Of a stretch of 64,000 bases of DNA, positions 45,477 to 56,145 are shown one piece after another. Location of the stretch: the NCBI GenBank assembly GCA_029962745.1, contig CM057167.1:24776642-24840641 (forward strand), read 5' to 3'. The position numbers and the translations under genes are program-made. The stretch is from Echinometra lucunter. Taxonomy: Eukaryota > Echinodermata > Echinoidea > Camarodonta > Echinometridae. Position 1 is the first letter of the stretch; the number at the start of each line of letters is the position of its first letter. The notes below the pieces were generated by a model, which saw only the letters and a program-made list of their open reading frames with translations, was not told where the DNA came from and did not search any database.

Positions 45477-45905
45477 TACACTCAAAACTAAAATGTAGAA
45501 TCACTATTTACAGGGTGATTTAAAAGGATGGAGGAGTGACTACATTTTCAAAATGTTGGATTAACTTTGAATCCAGCATGATCAACGCTATAAAGGTTAG
45601 AATCCAGCGTGTATAGTTTTGAATCCAGCATGTTCAAAGTGTGAATGGTTAAATGATCGGTTATTTTACCTGACTGCTAAGAAAAGTGTGTGTAAGCTTG
45701 TTAGTAAGCAACCAGAGGACCGACAGCTTGAAGTCCCCTCTGAAGGACTTGCATTGGCGCGTCAACTTGGTTTCGAACCCGGGTACTCCCGGTTACGAGA
45801 CCATTGCTTTGACCACTGAGCCACAGGGCCTCCTAACATTTTAAAAATGAAGGCACTCCTCCACCCTTTTAAATAGTGATTCAACATTTTAGTTTTTAGA
45901 GTGTA
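45477..45905. mobile_element. TA-flanked CACTCT-end element carrying a tRNA-like insert
   Basis: TA at 45477-45478 and 45904-45905 flank CACTCAAAACTAAAATG and the complement ending TTTTTAGAGTG. Arms run about 50-60 bp (GAATCACTATTT, AAAGG-TGGAGGAGTG). GAATCCAGC(A/G)TG occurs three times at 45571-45636. A tRNA-derived sequence sits on the minus strand near the right arm. Confidence 0.8.
45700..45832 (-). mobile_element. tRNA-Thr-like SINE head within the TA element
   Basis: On the minus strand 45830-45766: GGCCCTGTGGCTCAGTGGTC (acceptor plus A box), TCTCGTAA where a threonine tRNA with CGT anticodon has it, then CCCGGGTTCGAAACC (B box). The 3' acceptor strand that should pair with GGCCCTG is absent, so it is not a functional tRNA gene. 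A related body with GTCCTTCAGAGGGGACTTC (minus) continues left. Confidence 0.65.
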
Positions 45906-46683
45906 ACTACCTTATTATTAAACCATTATATTGAATTTTACACTTTCTCGTAACCTGCAGCTCCTCTTTCGGTTTTCTTTTCTAATTGCGTTTGTAGTTG
46001 CGTACCTTACCTCTATGCAGAATCCTTTTTCAAACCTAAATATATTCTGAATAGATACTGAATTGAGGGATATTTCTGACCACAAGGCATAATTGGCATG
46101 CAAATTATCGATACTTCGACGTTGTGGTTTTAACTTGCCGTGCTTAGTAGCAACATTGTCGCCACCTGTATTTAGCTCAGTGGCGCAAAGCGGAAGCAGC
46201 CGTCGAAGATGCGTTTGATCAATGCTGTCGTTGGCTGAGAGTGCAGTTGTTTTATTTCGCTGGTAGAAATAATATACGAAAACATGGTATAAGAGGGGTT
46301 TTTTTCTTCATATTTCAGGCCGTTTCGGGGGAGGGGCCATGTAGGGGGGGGGGGGCTATTAGGTTGTGCCATTACCTCGAACCTGTCTTCTTAGATTGTT
46401 GATTGAGTTGTAGGCGTTTGCTAAATGTTTCTTGCTGGGTTAGTTGTTGTTGTGGTTTTTTGTATGCAAAGCTTTTTTCTAATTGTTTGGAGGTTTGTTA
46501 ATGCATGATTCCACCTTCTGAAAGGAAAAATCTTTTTTATAGTTTTTTATTAAAGAGATCTTCATTTGAAATAGCGCCTTTGCCTAAATCAAATTCAAGG
46601 GACAGAGAGAGAAAAGGAAAAATCTGGCTCAATCTACTGACGATATCGTCATAGGGACAAAGGCCTGCCTCAGGTCGGTGTTA
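45906..46683. other. Gene-free stretch
   Basis: G runs lie near 46328-46354. CAGTGGCGCAAAGCGG at 46178 resembles a hAT-type start without a partner. Confidence 0.4.
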
Positions 46684-46920
46684 TGATAATAATAATAATA
46701 ATATGTCTTGTTTACCCAGGGTAGCCTCTTCAGTACTGTACTGTTCTCCCAGAGGGCCCTGGAAGAAAATTATTACCCTGGCTTTAGCTCGAGCAACCGT
46801 AGCGCTTCGTGCATTCAAGGAATAAATCCTACCAGATACCCATTTACTACACCTGGGTCGAGTGTGGCAAATGTAGATAAATGTCTTGCCAAAGGACATT
46901 AGCCTGCTATAAGGTTTGAG
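46684..46920 (-). mobile_element. 5'-truncated SINE with (ATA)n tail
   Basis: The body (46715-46920) matches the copies at 24757 and 20577 (CCAGGGTAGCC, GGGCCCTGG, CCCATTTACTACACCTG, CTTGCCAAAGGACATTAG) but stops before the tRNA head, as expected for 5' truncation during reverse transcription. ATA units at 46684-46702 lie on the 3' side (minus) and may be its tail. Confidence 0.7.
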
Positions 46921-47156
46921 GATTTTACTCTTTTTGCTTATCACAGTCCTTCCAGTAAAGTCTGATCTTCTAGAATATTGACCCAGATCTAGAAGCACAT
47001 ACATACACCCTGTCACTCTGTCCTGTGCGTGTTTTTCCATGTTTTTTCTGTCTCGTTCGCAACCTTTTTCCTACTTGAATCGATTAGACGCCATTGTCCC
47101 AAAACTCGAAATGTCATGTCTGTTCACGCTTGAATACGTCCCACACTGCTGTCACT
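46921..47156. other. Gene-free stretch
   Basis: No feature recognised. Confidence 0.4.
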
Positions 47157-47163
47157 TCTTATG

Positions 47164-47203
<40 letters not shown>

Positions 47204-47960
47204 CTCTCTCTGTCTATCCATCTCTCTCTCTCTCTCGCTCTCTCTCTCTGTCTATCCATCTCTCTCTCTCTCTCTCTCCCTCTTCTTATTTTTCTGAAGC
47301 ATCTCCATCGAGCTAAGCCTAGCCCTGCACATGTCCCGTTCGAAAGGAAATGTTGATTACTTTTCATTAAATCGCCACCTGATGATGTTACGGATCGAAC
47401 AAGGTGCATGGCTAGTTACTATACATAGAGATAAGATGAAAGTGTTTTAAACAGGGACAAGAGATGAAATAAGAGACAGACAGAGAGAGAGGGGGAAGAG
47501 AGAAAAAAATAATGATTCATAAAATTAATTTATTTATCGTGAAAAAATGACCCACACTTAATCAAATAGAGCAAATTAAGCATGCCTGTATCAGAGAGGA
47601 TAAAAAGAAGGGGGAGGGGAAGAAAGAAAAAAACATGTCGAGAACGACGAGTCGAAGGGGAGAAAGATAAAAGATTAATCAGAAAAATGAGAGAGAGAGA
47701 GAGAGAGAGTTTAGGAAGAAAAGGAAAACGTGGATGATATTACATGAAAAAGAGAGGAAGGAGGAGTAGGAGAGGGAAGAAAAGGGGGAAGACGTTCGAA
47801 TATCTCCAAAATTGTTGTCTCCTCTCTCTCTCTAAACCTCCTTCTGTCGCCACTATATCTTCACCACACCTAGTCCTGCACATGTCCCGTTTTGAAAGAT
47901 TTTGATTACTTTTCATTAAATCGCCACCCGTTGACTGGGACTGGTTGAGTCTTGTTAAAC
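47157..47960. repeat. Diverged tandem duplication with (CT)n at the unit start
   Basis: Both units start TGTCTCCTCTCTCTCTC (47162 and about 47817), and then share CCTGCACATGTCCCGTT (47324 and 47875) and GATTACTTTTCATTAAATCGCCACC. The CT part is about 100 bp longer in the first unit. The second half of each unit is purine-rich. Confidence 0.75.
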
Positions 47961-49760
47961 AAGGTAGTGATAACGAAAAGAGATGAGAAAAATATCAGAC
48001 TGGAGGGGAAAGGAGAAGGGATAGAGAGTGAACGCAGAGTGGATTGAATTGAACTAAATCGGAATCTGTTTATTGTAAGATAACTCAAATCCAGTAAAAA
48101 AAAAAAAATAGTGCATATACTGCAAGTCCGAGTTAGAAAGCGAAAGAGAAAGGGAGGAATAGATAGAAGTACAGTATCAGATAATAAATCGAGATTAGAT
48201 CGCTGTAGAGGATTGCAAAAATAGAGAGAAAGAGAGAGGGGGGAAAGAAAGAAAGAACGAGAGAAAAGAGAGTGAGAGAGAAAGAGAGAGGGGGGTAGGA
48301 GTACTAAAAAAAAATCAAGACATGCAGAGAATGGGATAGAAGAAAGAAAAGCGAATGAGAAAAAAGTGGTAAGAAGATTACACCGGGCAAAAGATTAAAG
48401 AAGATGATGGCGCGTTTTAAGAAACCTCGTCCGAAGATAACCAAATGGAAATTGGAGGGAAAGATTGGAAGATAACATTATTGGTTTGAGGTAAAGGGAG
48501 GAATCGAGGGAGGGGTAGGGGGAATTGAGAGAATATTTCATAAAGTTTTATAAAAAATGGAATGGCCTTGAGATGGAATGGCCTTTTATAAGAAATGGAA
48601 ACGGAGTAAGAGAAAGCGGGAATCTGACCAAGATAACGACGAAGCGGCAAGATTAAGGGAATGATAAGGTTGAACTGGAAATGTTTGAATATATGAATTA
48701 CAAGAAGAGAGAAGGCAAAAATAGGTAAAAAGGGTATAAAAAAAGTAAAAATATTTCTATAGTAAAAGGGATGAAAGAAACAGAGAGAGGGGAAGAGGAA
48801 GCTGAAGGACAAAGTATTATCTTAAGTAGATATCAAAATAGTGGGTGAGCAGATACAGGAAAGAGAATGATGGCATAGTAGAAGAGAGAATGGGAGGAAA
48901 GGCGAGAGAATGGAGAAGAAAGAGAGGTCACGGGGGTAGATTGAGATATGATGCTAGAGAAGGGAACGGGGATAGAGAGGGGGAGAGAGAACACAGATAG
49001 GGAGATCTACGGTAGATAGCGAAATAGCAATAAAGGGGCATGGGAGGAAAAGAAAGTTGTCATCAGAGAAGACGGAAAGAGAGAGGGAAGAAAACAGAGA
49101 GGGGGGAGAGCAGGCAATTTAGAGAAGGTTTCAAAATGTGTCGAGAATTCCAATTAAGTTGCATGAATAGAGAAACAGAATAAGAAAAGGTTGTTCCGTA
49201 GATGGCGAAAAGGCAAGGCTTAGAGAATGAGAAGATAAGAATAAGAAAGGTTTGGAAACTAAATTACAGCAAGAGAGTGTGCCCATTTGGTACTATTTCT
49301 GGATTAGAAAGGATGGAAACAGAGAGAGAGAGAGAGAGAGAGAGGAACAGAGGGGGTAAGGGTCAAAGAGTGATCTTCAGTAGATAACAAAAGAGTAGGT
49401 ATAGATACTGGAGAGATGATGGAAGATATAGAAAGAGGGAATAAGATGGAATGGGAAAGACATGCAGGGAGAGACTTTTGGTCGATTATAAGATATAGCG
49501 CCATTAGAGAAGATAAATGGAGAGATAGTGGGAATACCTTTATAGGTAGATCTATAGTAGATATAGCAAAGGGCAATGTGAAAGAAGAATGATTTCAACA
49601 GAGAAGATGTAAAGAGAGAGGGAAGGTAAGATAGGGAGAGAGACAAGAGGAGAAAGTGGAAAGAGAAGTGAGTAAAGGATGTTGAGAATGGAAGAGATGT
49701 GTAACCGAGAAAGAGATGGGGATGTGAGCAGAGTAGAGATCGGCAGTGCATGATTGAACA

Positions 49761-50037
49761 TACATTGTTTAAAAAAAAAAAAAAAAAAAAGTGGGTATAA
49801 AATTTTACCCAGCACGAGTGAATTATGTGTCCAACCAATTTTGGGCATTTTTTTTTTTTACCCAACTTGGGAAGCATTTTGTCCAGTTAGGATACAAATG
49901 ACGAATAATTACTTTAGATTGGGCTAAATTTCCATCAAATTGGATAAAAAGAAACGCCCAAAGAAATTCCCAAAGTTGGTTGGACACATAATTACCCTAA
50001 TGGCACATTTTTACCCAGTATTTTTTTTTAGAATGTA
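49761..50037. mobile_element. TA-flanked foldback MITE with TTGGG/CCCAA words
   Basis: TA flanks CATTGTTTAAAAAAAAA on the left and the complement TTTTTTTTTAGAATG on the right (49763-50035). Arms share GTGTCCAACCAA/TTGGTTGGACAC, AATTATGTG and TACCCAG/CTGGGTA. ACCCA, CCCAA and TTGGG recur. It inserted into the purine domain. Confidence 0.85.
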
Positions 50038-50344
50038 AGTAAGAAAGGTGTGAGAAAGTGAATAGAGAAAAGAAGAGAGACAGAATGGAATAAAAAGAAA
50101 GAGCATTTAGGTAGATGAAGATAAAAGGTTGAATAATAGAGGATAGAGAGAAGAATAGAGATAGAATGGAAGAGAGAGGGGAAGCATTTTGGTTGATGAA
50201 GATATAGAAGAAAAAAAACATAGATTGGAGTAGCGGCCAGGAGAGATCTACGGTAGATAGCGAATTAGTGAGAGGAAAAATACAGAACAGGAAAAGTGTA
50301 AGTAGACTAGAAGGTTTAGGGAGAAAAGGAGAGGGAGAAAGAGG

Positions 50345-51330
50345 GAGAGAAACAGTGGCGGCACCAGGGTTGTAAAAGTGGGGGGGGGGGCGAATGGAGG
50401 GCAAAAGAAAATGTTGGGGGGCAGGGGCTGTCAATTTTTTTTCTACGTGTATGGGAAAATCGAGCGTGAAGCGCGAGTTTTAGTCGCCGGCTTAAATTCA
50501 CTTTGAGGAGTGGGGGGGGGATATAATTAAATTTTTGGACGAATTTTTTTTCCCTCTTACACACATTTTAAAATCAATTTTGCGAGCGAGTGAACAAAAA
50601 ATAACCGCTTTTTTTGTTTTTATCACATTTTCGAATAAATATTCTGAAATATGACGAGCGAGCGAAGCGAGCGAGCCAAAAATGGCCACTTTTCTTGTTT
50701 TTAATCGCATTTTAGAAAAGAAATTATAAAATATGACGAGCGAGCCAAGCTAGCTAGCCAAAAATAATCACTTTTTGTTTTCAATCGCATTTTCAAATAG
50801 AAATTCTAAAATATGATGGTTGTTTATGATAGATATTCAAAATTTTTACTAACTGATAAATCAAAATATATTTTCCTCCTTAAAACGTGAGAGGGGATAT
50901 ATCCCCCATCCCCCCCCCCCCCCCCGGATTTACGCCAATGCTTTTAGTGGCCCCAATAAACATTTTTCTGTTATACTTGATATAGAGAAATTTTGTAAAA
51001 TCAGTTAATGCTTAATGGAGCAAAGATATTGATCAGAACTAGATCTTGAACTCAACATTTACATTACAAACTAATAATGTGCGAGGAAGCCAACAGCGAC
51101 TGAGTGAGAAAATGTTCAAGTTTTGAAAAGCGGAAAATGGTATTTTAGAGCACTTCACAGCTTGAATATGATGCTTATGACAACATCTACCTATTTACAA
51201 ATTACTGTATAACTTTCTTTTCAGTCCTCAAAATTTCTGGAAGGGGCAACTGGGGGGGCAAAGCTTCTGAGTGGGGGGGGGGCAAATGCCCCCCATGCCC
51301 CCCCCCCTTGGTGCCGCCACTGGAGAGAAA
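50345..51330. mobile_element. Non-autonomous hAT-like element with 8-bp TSD
   Basis: GAGAGAAA lies at 50345-50352 and 51323-51330; because the surrounding domain is GA-rich this duplication is less decisive than that at 15103. The element starts CAGTGGCGGCACCAGGG and ends CCTTGGTGCCGCCACTG, about 15 bp inverted. Next to each end is a G or C run and a GGGGCAAA/TTTGCCCC-type word. The middle holds GAGCGA blocks. No transposase frame. Confidence 0.82.
50560..50820. repeat. GAGCGA tandem array, unit about 75-85 bp
   Basis: Blocks GCGAGCGAGTGAAC (50581), GACGAGCGAGCGAAGCGAGC (50653) and GACGAGCGAGCCAAGC (50736) alternate with AAAAAT(G/A)(G/A)CCACTTTT, TTTTAATCGCATTTT and AAATATGA. Each unit thus joins a GC-rich near-palindrome with an AT-rich spacer. 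The third block is mutated to GCTAGCTAGCC. Confidence 0.8.
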
Positions 51331-52010
51331 GAAAGATACGATAGAGGGGAAGGAAAGTGGAGAGAGAGGAGAGAGAGAGAGCATGTGATAATGTGACTAC
51401 CTTGCAAGAGAAGGAAAACCCCCCCAAAAAAGAAAATCAAATTTGAGAAAAAGGAGATCGACAGTAGAGATTGAAGGAGGAAAGAGGCAGTACTAGAGAA
51501 GAGGAAAAACGATGTTATCACTGAATATGTATATAAAGAAAAAGGAAAAAAGCAAAGGTTTAAAAAGTGAAAGAGAGAAATTGAGAATGAAAATGAGAGA
51601 TCTTCAGTAGATAGCAAAATAGTGATAGTTGAGAGTGAAAGAGAAGAAGGAAAAAAAATAATAAAGAGGAAGGTGTGAATTTAGAAGATAAAGATAAGGG
51701 TGGAGAAATAGATATTCGGGTGGGACAGAGAGTATTTTCATAGAGCATTGATTAGTGCCAAAAAAAGAGAGTAACGACGCGAGAAAGAGAAGTATATAGA
51801 TCTAAAGAAGACAGAAAGACATAGAAAGAGTGGAGATGTGGTCATAGAAGAAGACATTTCATTTCATGTGATGGAAAATAAAAATATGAAATATATATAG
51901 TTAAAGGAGTCAGAGGGAAAGGAAATAACCCATGAAAGGTTGATGAAGACATAAGAGAGTATTGGATGAAAACAGGGAGAGACAGAAAGAGCAGTAAGAG
52001 CGCGTGACAA

Positions 52011-52183
52011 GGGAGATATTTTCTATCAATCCACAGATTCACTTTCATGTTTGAGTAGTCCGATCACCCTGGTCCCACGTGTGCCGACCGCTGTGGGACA
52101 TAGGGATGACAAGCTTACATGTAGCGCATTAACTGCTGTACCGACCACCTGCACAACGTGTTAACACAAAATATGATCCCTCG
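52011..52183. other. Short unassigned stretch
   Basis: A locally GC-richer piece (GTCCCACGTGTGCCGACC and GTACCGACCACCTGCAC) suggests a repeat fragment, but no tRNA-like boxes or partner were found. Confidence 0.3.
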
Positions 52184-52415
52184 TCAATCTCAGCATCTCA
52201 TGAGATGCCACAAGACCTTTTGGAGGAAGATGACCTGGCGAAAATGATTTGAAGGGAACACGGACTGCTGAAGCAAAATTATTGGGCACTGATATAATGC
52301 AGATGAGGGAGAAATACGTGATGTAAACAGTTTCATCTTTAGCGAAAATTGTTAAGGTTTAAGGACAGTATTTACATTTTCATGTCACCGTTAAAACTTT
52401 ACTTATGCAAATCTT

Positions 52416-52446
<31 letters not shown>

Positions 52447-53095
52447 GTTAGTTAGTTATTTAGTTATTTATTTATTTTGTACTGCATGGTGGGCCTGTTC
52501 AGTTATGTAAAACTGCTTTTCAAAGGCACCCTGCAGTTAAACAAATTATTCTACATGAAAAAACAAAATACATAACAGAAGAAACATCAAGAGCTTTGGG
52601 AGGAAAAAATGACATTGCGAAAAGTGATTTGAGGGGAACAAAGACTATGAACACAATTTTTTTTAAAGGAAAATTACAACAAATACCAAAGTTAATCGTT
52701 AGAACGATATGTGAATAAAAATCAATTCATGGTACCCTTTCCCCTTCCCGGAAAAAAAAATCATACGCTTCATCTCAAGAGATGTCCCCAAGGCTTTGCA
52801 GAGGAAGAATGCCCTGGATAAAGGGAACTGAAGAGGAATTTGAAAAACGAAATAAGAAGACGAACAGGAGAAATGTTTTGAAGAAACAATGAAACATAAG
52901 AGCTTAATTGCTTAGTAGTTTTACTAGTATTTCAAAGATATGTTAAAATGATATGAAAGACATTCTCAATTATAGCTGATCAGTGCTAATCAGGAAAATG
53001 ATATTTTATAAATTATGTGTCAATCTTCTCATCTCACAAGGTATATCAAAACCTTTTGGATGAAGATGAGCTCATAAAAGTGAGAATGCTATAAA
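52184..53095 (+). repeat. Four diverged direct repeats
   Basis: Units near 52188, 52588, 52768 and 53026 share the pattern CATCTCA-GAGATG, AAG-CCTTTTGGAGGAAGATGA, CCTGG-GAAAA and (in three) GGGAAC. Each can be read in one frame as a short acidic phrase (for example PQDLLEEDDLAK and VYQNLLDEDELIK) that ends in a stop soon after. Spacings are irregular and a TTTA repeat lies between the first two. Either an old minisatellite or relics of a repeated coding unit. Confidence 0.5.
52408..52476. repeat. (TTTA)n with TTAG variants
   Basis: TTTA units with GTTA and TTAG interruptions over about 70 bp. Confidence 0.95.
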
Positions 53096-53159
53096 CTGAC
53101 AAAACTCTTCTATAGTGAAATATAGGAATCTACAAATCAAAAGGTTCTCAAAACTTAAA

Positions 53160-53300
53160 TCTATCTACTTTTCGGTCATACCTTTGCTTGTCACATACGA
53201 CACTTGGAGTACGTCCACAGGCTATGGCCTCATTCCTCATGAGCCTATGACGTGTGCTGAATGTGAATCCGTCAATCACTTAGTACTTATATTTCTGTGA
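53160..53300 (+). pseudogene. Possible LINE ORF2 C-terminal relic
   Basis: One frame at 53167-53192 reads LFGHTFACH, recalling the GHTRLTH-type motif downstream of the reverse transcriptase in several LINE clades. A different frame at 53227-53298 reads HEPMTCAECESVNHLVLIF, recalling the following C-x2-C-x(5-9)-H zinc-knuckle-like segment. A frameshift would join them and the spacing is about 7 residues too long. A stop follows at 53298. Weak resemblance read by eye. Confidence 0.3.
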
Positions 53301-53519
53301 GTAAATTGCGTATGGATTTTAGTAGTAATTATTCAAGATACTTTGTTAACACACTCCTGTTTGCAGCCTGTAAATTTAATGTATTATTTGTACCTTCGCG
53401 TTGTTATTCATTTTAAGTAATTACCTGACTTGAATGTTAGTTTCGGTTTTTCTTATTCGTCATTATGTCTATCTTCTTTATTTCGTTTGTTATATTAAGA
53501 TTTGAAAGCACAAGGTTGC

Positions 53520-53640
53520 ATTTGTTTTGTTTATTCGTCTTCTTCTTCTTCTTCTTCTTCTTCTCCTCCTCCTTCTTCCTCTTCTTCTTCCTCCTCCCCT
53601 CCTTCTTCTTTCTTCTCATCATCTTCCTCTCCTGCCTCTT
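53520..53640. repeat. (CTT/CCT)n microsatellite
   Basis: Pyrimidine trinucleotides for about 110 bp. Poly-Ser, poly-Phe and poly-Lys frames of 61-90 codons over it are artefacts. Confidence 0.95.
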
Positions 53641-53902
53641 CTGCTATTTGTATTTGTTTTGTTTTTGTTTTTATTTATTTGGTCTGGCATTGTAAAGCAA
53701 AAATAGAAACTTTTCAGCTTGGAGGGTGCCGCATAAATCCATCTCTACCATTACTATTGCTAATCAATAACTAATTTTGAAATCTCATAAAATCAAAACG
53801 GGGAGTTGAAAGTGGTTGATCAAAATATTGCATAAGCAAATAATAATAGAGTTAAAGAAAAAATATGATATTGCACATGAATTTTTTTTTATTACGGACT
53901 TC

Positions 53903-54060
53903 GATTTGATTTGATTTGATTTATTTATTTTCTTCTGCATTGATATATGTACAAATTTTTCAGATAATATACATAAAATAAAAAAGAAAAGAATTTTTAC
54001 AATGAATCATAACACAAAGTATTTGTAATAATCATTTACAAACAAATGATAAATTTTCAT
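53903..54060 (-). mobile_element. Probable LINE 3' end, minus strand
   Basis: GATTT units at 53905-53930 (AAATC on the minus strand) precede TTATTTATTTTCTTC, whose complement includes AATAAATAAATC. This is a tail-type like those at 36157 and 62520. The right boundary is unknown. Confidence 0.35.
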
Positions 54061-54586
54061 TTTTTTTATATAAACATAAGATTTAATTAAAAATAAGATT
54101 ATTTGCAGAAGAAGGACTGCCATTATAAGCAATGTGCTTGAAAATATGGCAGCCCCAAATATTATGAAATAGATAACCATAACAAATAAGCAGAATGGAA
54201 AAATAACTTAATCCTGTATTCGACGAGCGATAGATCAGAACGCTACTTTAATCCGACACAGTGGATTAAAATGACAGTTGTACAAACAGAATTGGAATTG
54301 TCTAATCATCACAATATTTTCAAGGGTACAGAGAAAAGGGAAGTAGGTGGTTTAGGCGTGGCTAGGAAAGAAAAAAAAAACACCGGGAAAAGACAATAAA
54401 ATAGAGAATCGAGTGTGTGAGAATAAGAATTAATGAAGAAAATGGGAAGTTGGATTTGTATGATCATTACAGTAATCAAGTTATGTGCCATTACCAGTTA
54501 TGTAATATTACCCGTTTCTTTTATGTAAATGATTATATCATAATATGTTGGTTTTAAATAAAAAATGAACTGAACTGAATTGAACA
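54061..54586 (+). mobile_element. Probable LINE 3' end, plus strand
   Basis: The stretch ends with AAATAAAAAATGAACTGAAC followed by TGAATTGAAC at 54586, the plus-strand counterpart of the tail at 21122. The left boundary is unknown and no coding frame is recognised. Confidence 0.35.
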
Positions 54587-56094
54587 GTATACCAAACGAT
54601 GCCGAAGAAAACATCGTGAAAAGACAATCAAACCAGTAATTCAGTGTCTGAGAATAAAAACTGATGAAGAAAATGTTTCAAAAGTTCGATGTTGAGAACA
54701 TTTCGGAAAAAAACTAGGTTGGTCATAGAATGCAAGAAGGGAAATACGTAAAGCTGTCGCGAAAAAGAGAGATTCAAACAGCGAGAGTGCATGTGGTCGG
54801 ATATAACTGAAGCGGACTTGATGTGAAGCCCACAAACTCTTTACCGACTCGTACAAGGTACCGTATGGCGAACAGGCTCGGCAAACAAGGGAGATGGGCG
54901 GGAAAACTTAATTAGCACTGGAGGCAGATACTGAACATATACACCCTCGCCCTCCTCGGCCCCTCCCCTCCCGGCACCTTTCTCCCTATTCTCCATCTGT
55001 CGCCTGTCATGTTTTCATTGTCTTTGTGGCCTTAATACATTGTAATACCTGACAGGAAAGCTAATCAAATCACTTATGATAACAGTTGCATGGGAACGCC
55101 TTCGGGAACAGTCAAGCTTAATACAACATGATCGATGCAAACCTCGAGAGATTTGGGCGCAATTATGGCCCAGGAAATTTGATCGACTCCTTGCCAAAAA
55201 AGAAAGGTCACTGCATTGTTAAGAGAAGAGAATATGGGAGTTTGTAGTTTTGAGAAGGAAATCTTGTTTTTCCAATAAACTTTGTCAGGGTTCATTGTTT
55301 TGATTTGTTCTAGGCTTATGATTTTCATCTGTAGCTTGCTTTTAAGTTTTGTGGTTTGTTTCGAGTAGTCCGTCGAGTTTTCTTATGCCTCTAAACCTTC
55401 AAATTACGGTAAACTTTGCTCCAATCCTCTAAAGATATAAGACTTGAATGTCTTATGCTTTCATAAAGAATGCAGACAGAAAAATGTTTCGCTTTTTACA
55501 TTGGATATAAGTATTCTACTTCTTTAATCCAATGCAGAAACCGAAATGATTTCCACTTGACTATGCTTACATCTTATGACCTGTTTGCTAATCATGCTAA
55601 GCAGCTAATGTATTCAAATTTATGCACATTTCTTTCTAGAATTGTTGGTTACCGAATATTTAGTTCACCTATCAAGCATATTGGAATCTGAATTGAAGGT
55701 ATTCAGTTTTCATACATTAGTTGTTGCTATGTTTGGCGAGCCTTAGGTAAGCTTCTTATTTGTCAAGGGAAACTTTTGTTCAACGAGTATGCATAAACTT
55801 TATAAACAGATCTATTTACAGCACCATAAATGCGTCTGAAAATATCTTTCAAATTAATAAAAATAAAAATAAAAACTTCAGCATAATATGCATGTGATCT
55901 GTGATCTGAGTAGCCGCTGATCATATCAAATTTTTGTTGTTCTGTTTTGCTTTTTTCTAATTTTTTGTGTTTGTTCGATTGGGTTTTGTTTTGCTTTGTT
56001 TTGTTTTAGTAGCCTTTGTGTAATACATTATTAGTGATCAAACCATTTAAAGATGATGATGGCTCTTCGTTTAGCGTCAGCATCTTTCTCTGTC
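54587..56094. other. Gene-free stretch
   Basis: A C-rich patch lies at 54950-54985. Frames at 54641-54856, 55015-55328 and 55470-55691 are short and unrecognised. AAAAATAAAAATAAAAAC at 55857-55875 is a short simple repeat. Confidence 0.4.
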
Positions 56095-56145
56095 TCTGTC
56101 TCGCTGTCTCTCTCTCTCTCTCTCTCTCTCTGCCTCGCTCTCTTC
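56095..56145. repeat. (CT)n microsatellite
   Basis: CT dinucleotides, about 30 uninterrupted bases in a 50-bp tract. Confidence 0.95.

Larger units (their letters stand above)
47463..52010. repeat. Purine-rich domain with degenerate repeat of about 180 bp
   Basis: The plus strand is mainly A and G over 4.5 kb, apart from two inserted elements. The word GTAGATA(A/G)C-AA or a close variant (GAAGATAAC, AAGATAACG) recurs at about 48433, 48631, 48826, 49012, 49198, 49380, 49557 and 49733, intervals of 198, 195, 186, 186, 182, 177 and 176 bp. Further copies lie at 50111, 50253, 51463 and 51607. GAGATC often precedes it. The rest of each unit is GA-rich and poorly conserved. Minus-strand Ser/Phe/Leu-rich frames of up to 166 codons are artefacts of composition. 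Confidence 0.7.

Noticed and set aside
45766..45830. Functional tRNA-Thr gene
   Set aside because: A and B boxes and the CTCGTAA loop are present, but the anticodon stem is poor and no 3' acceptor strand pairs with GGCCCTG.
49377..49877. 166-codon minus-strand frame
   Set aside because: Composition follows the purine-rich plus strand (Ser/Phe/Leu) and the frame runs into a TA-flanked MITE.
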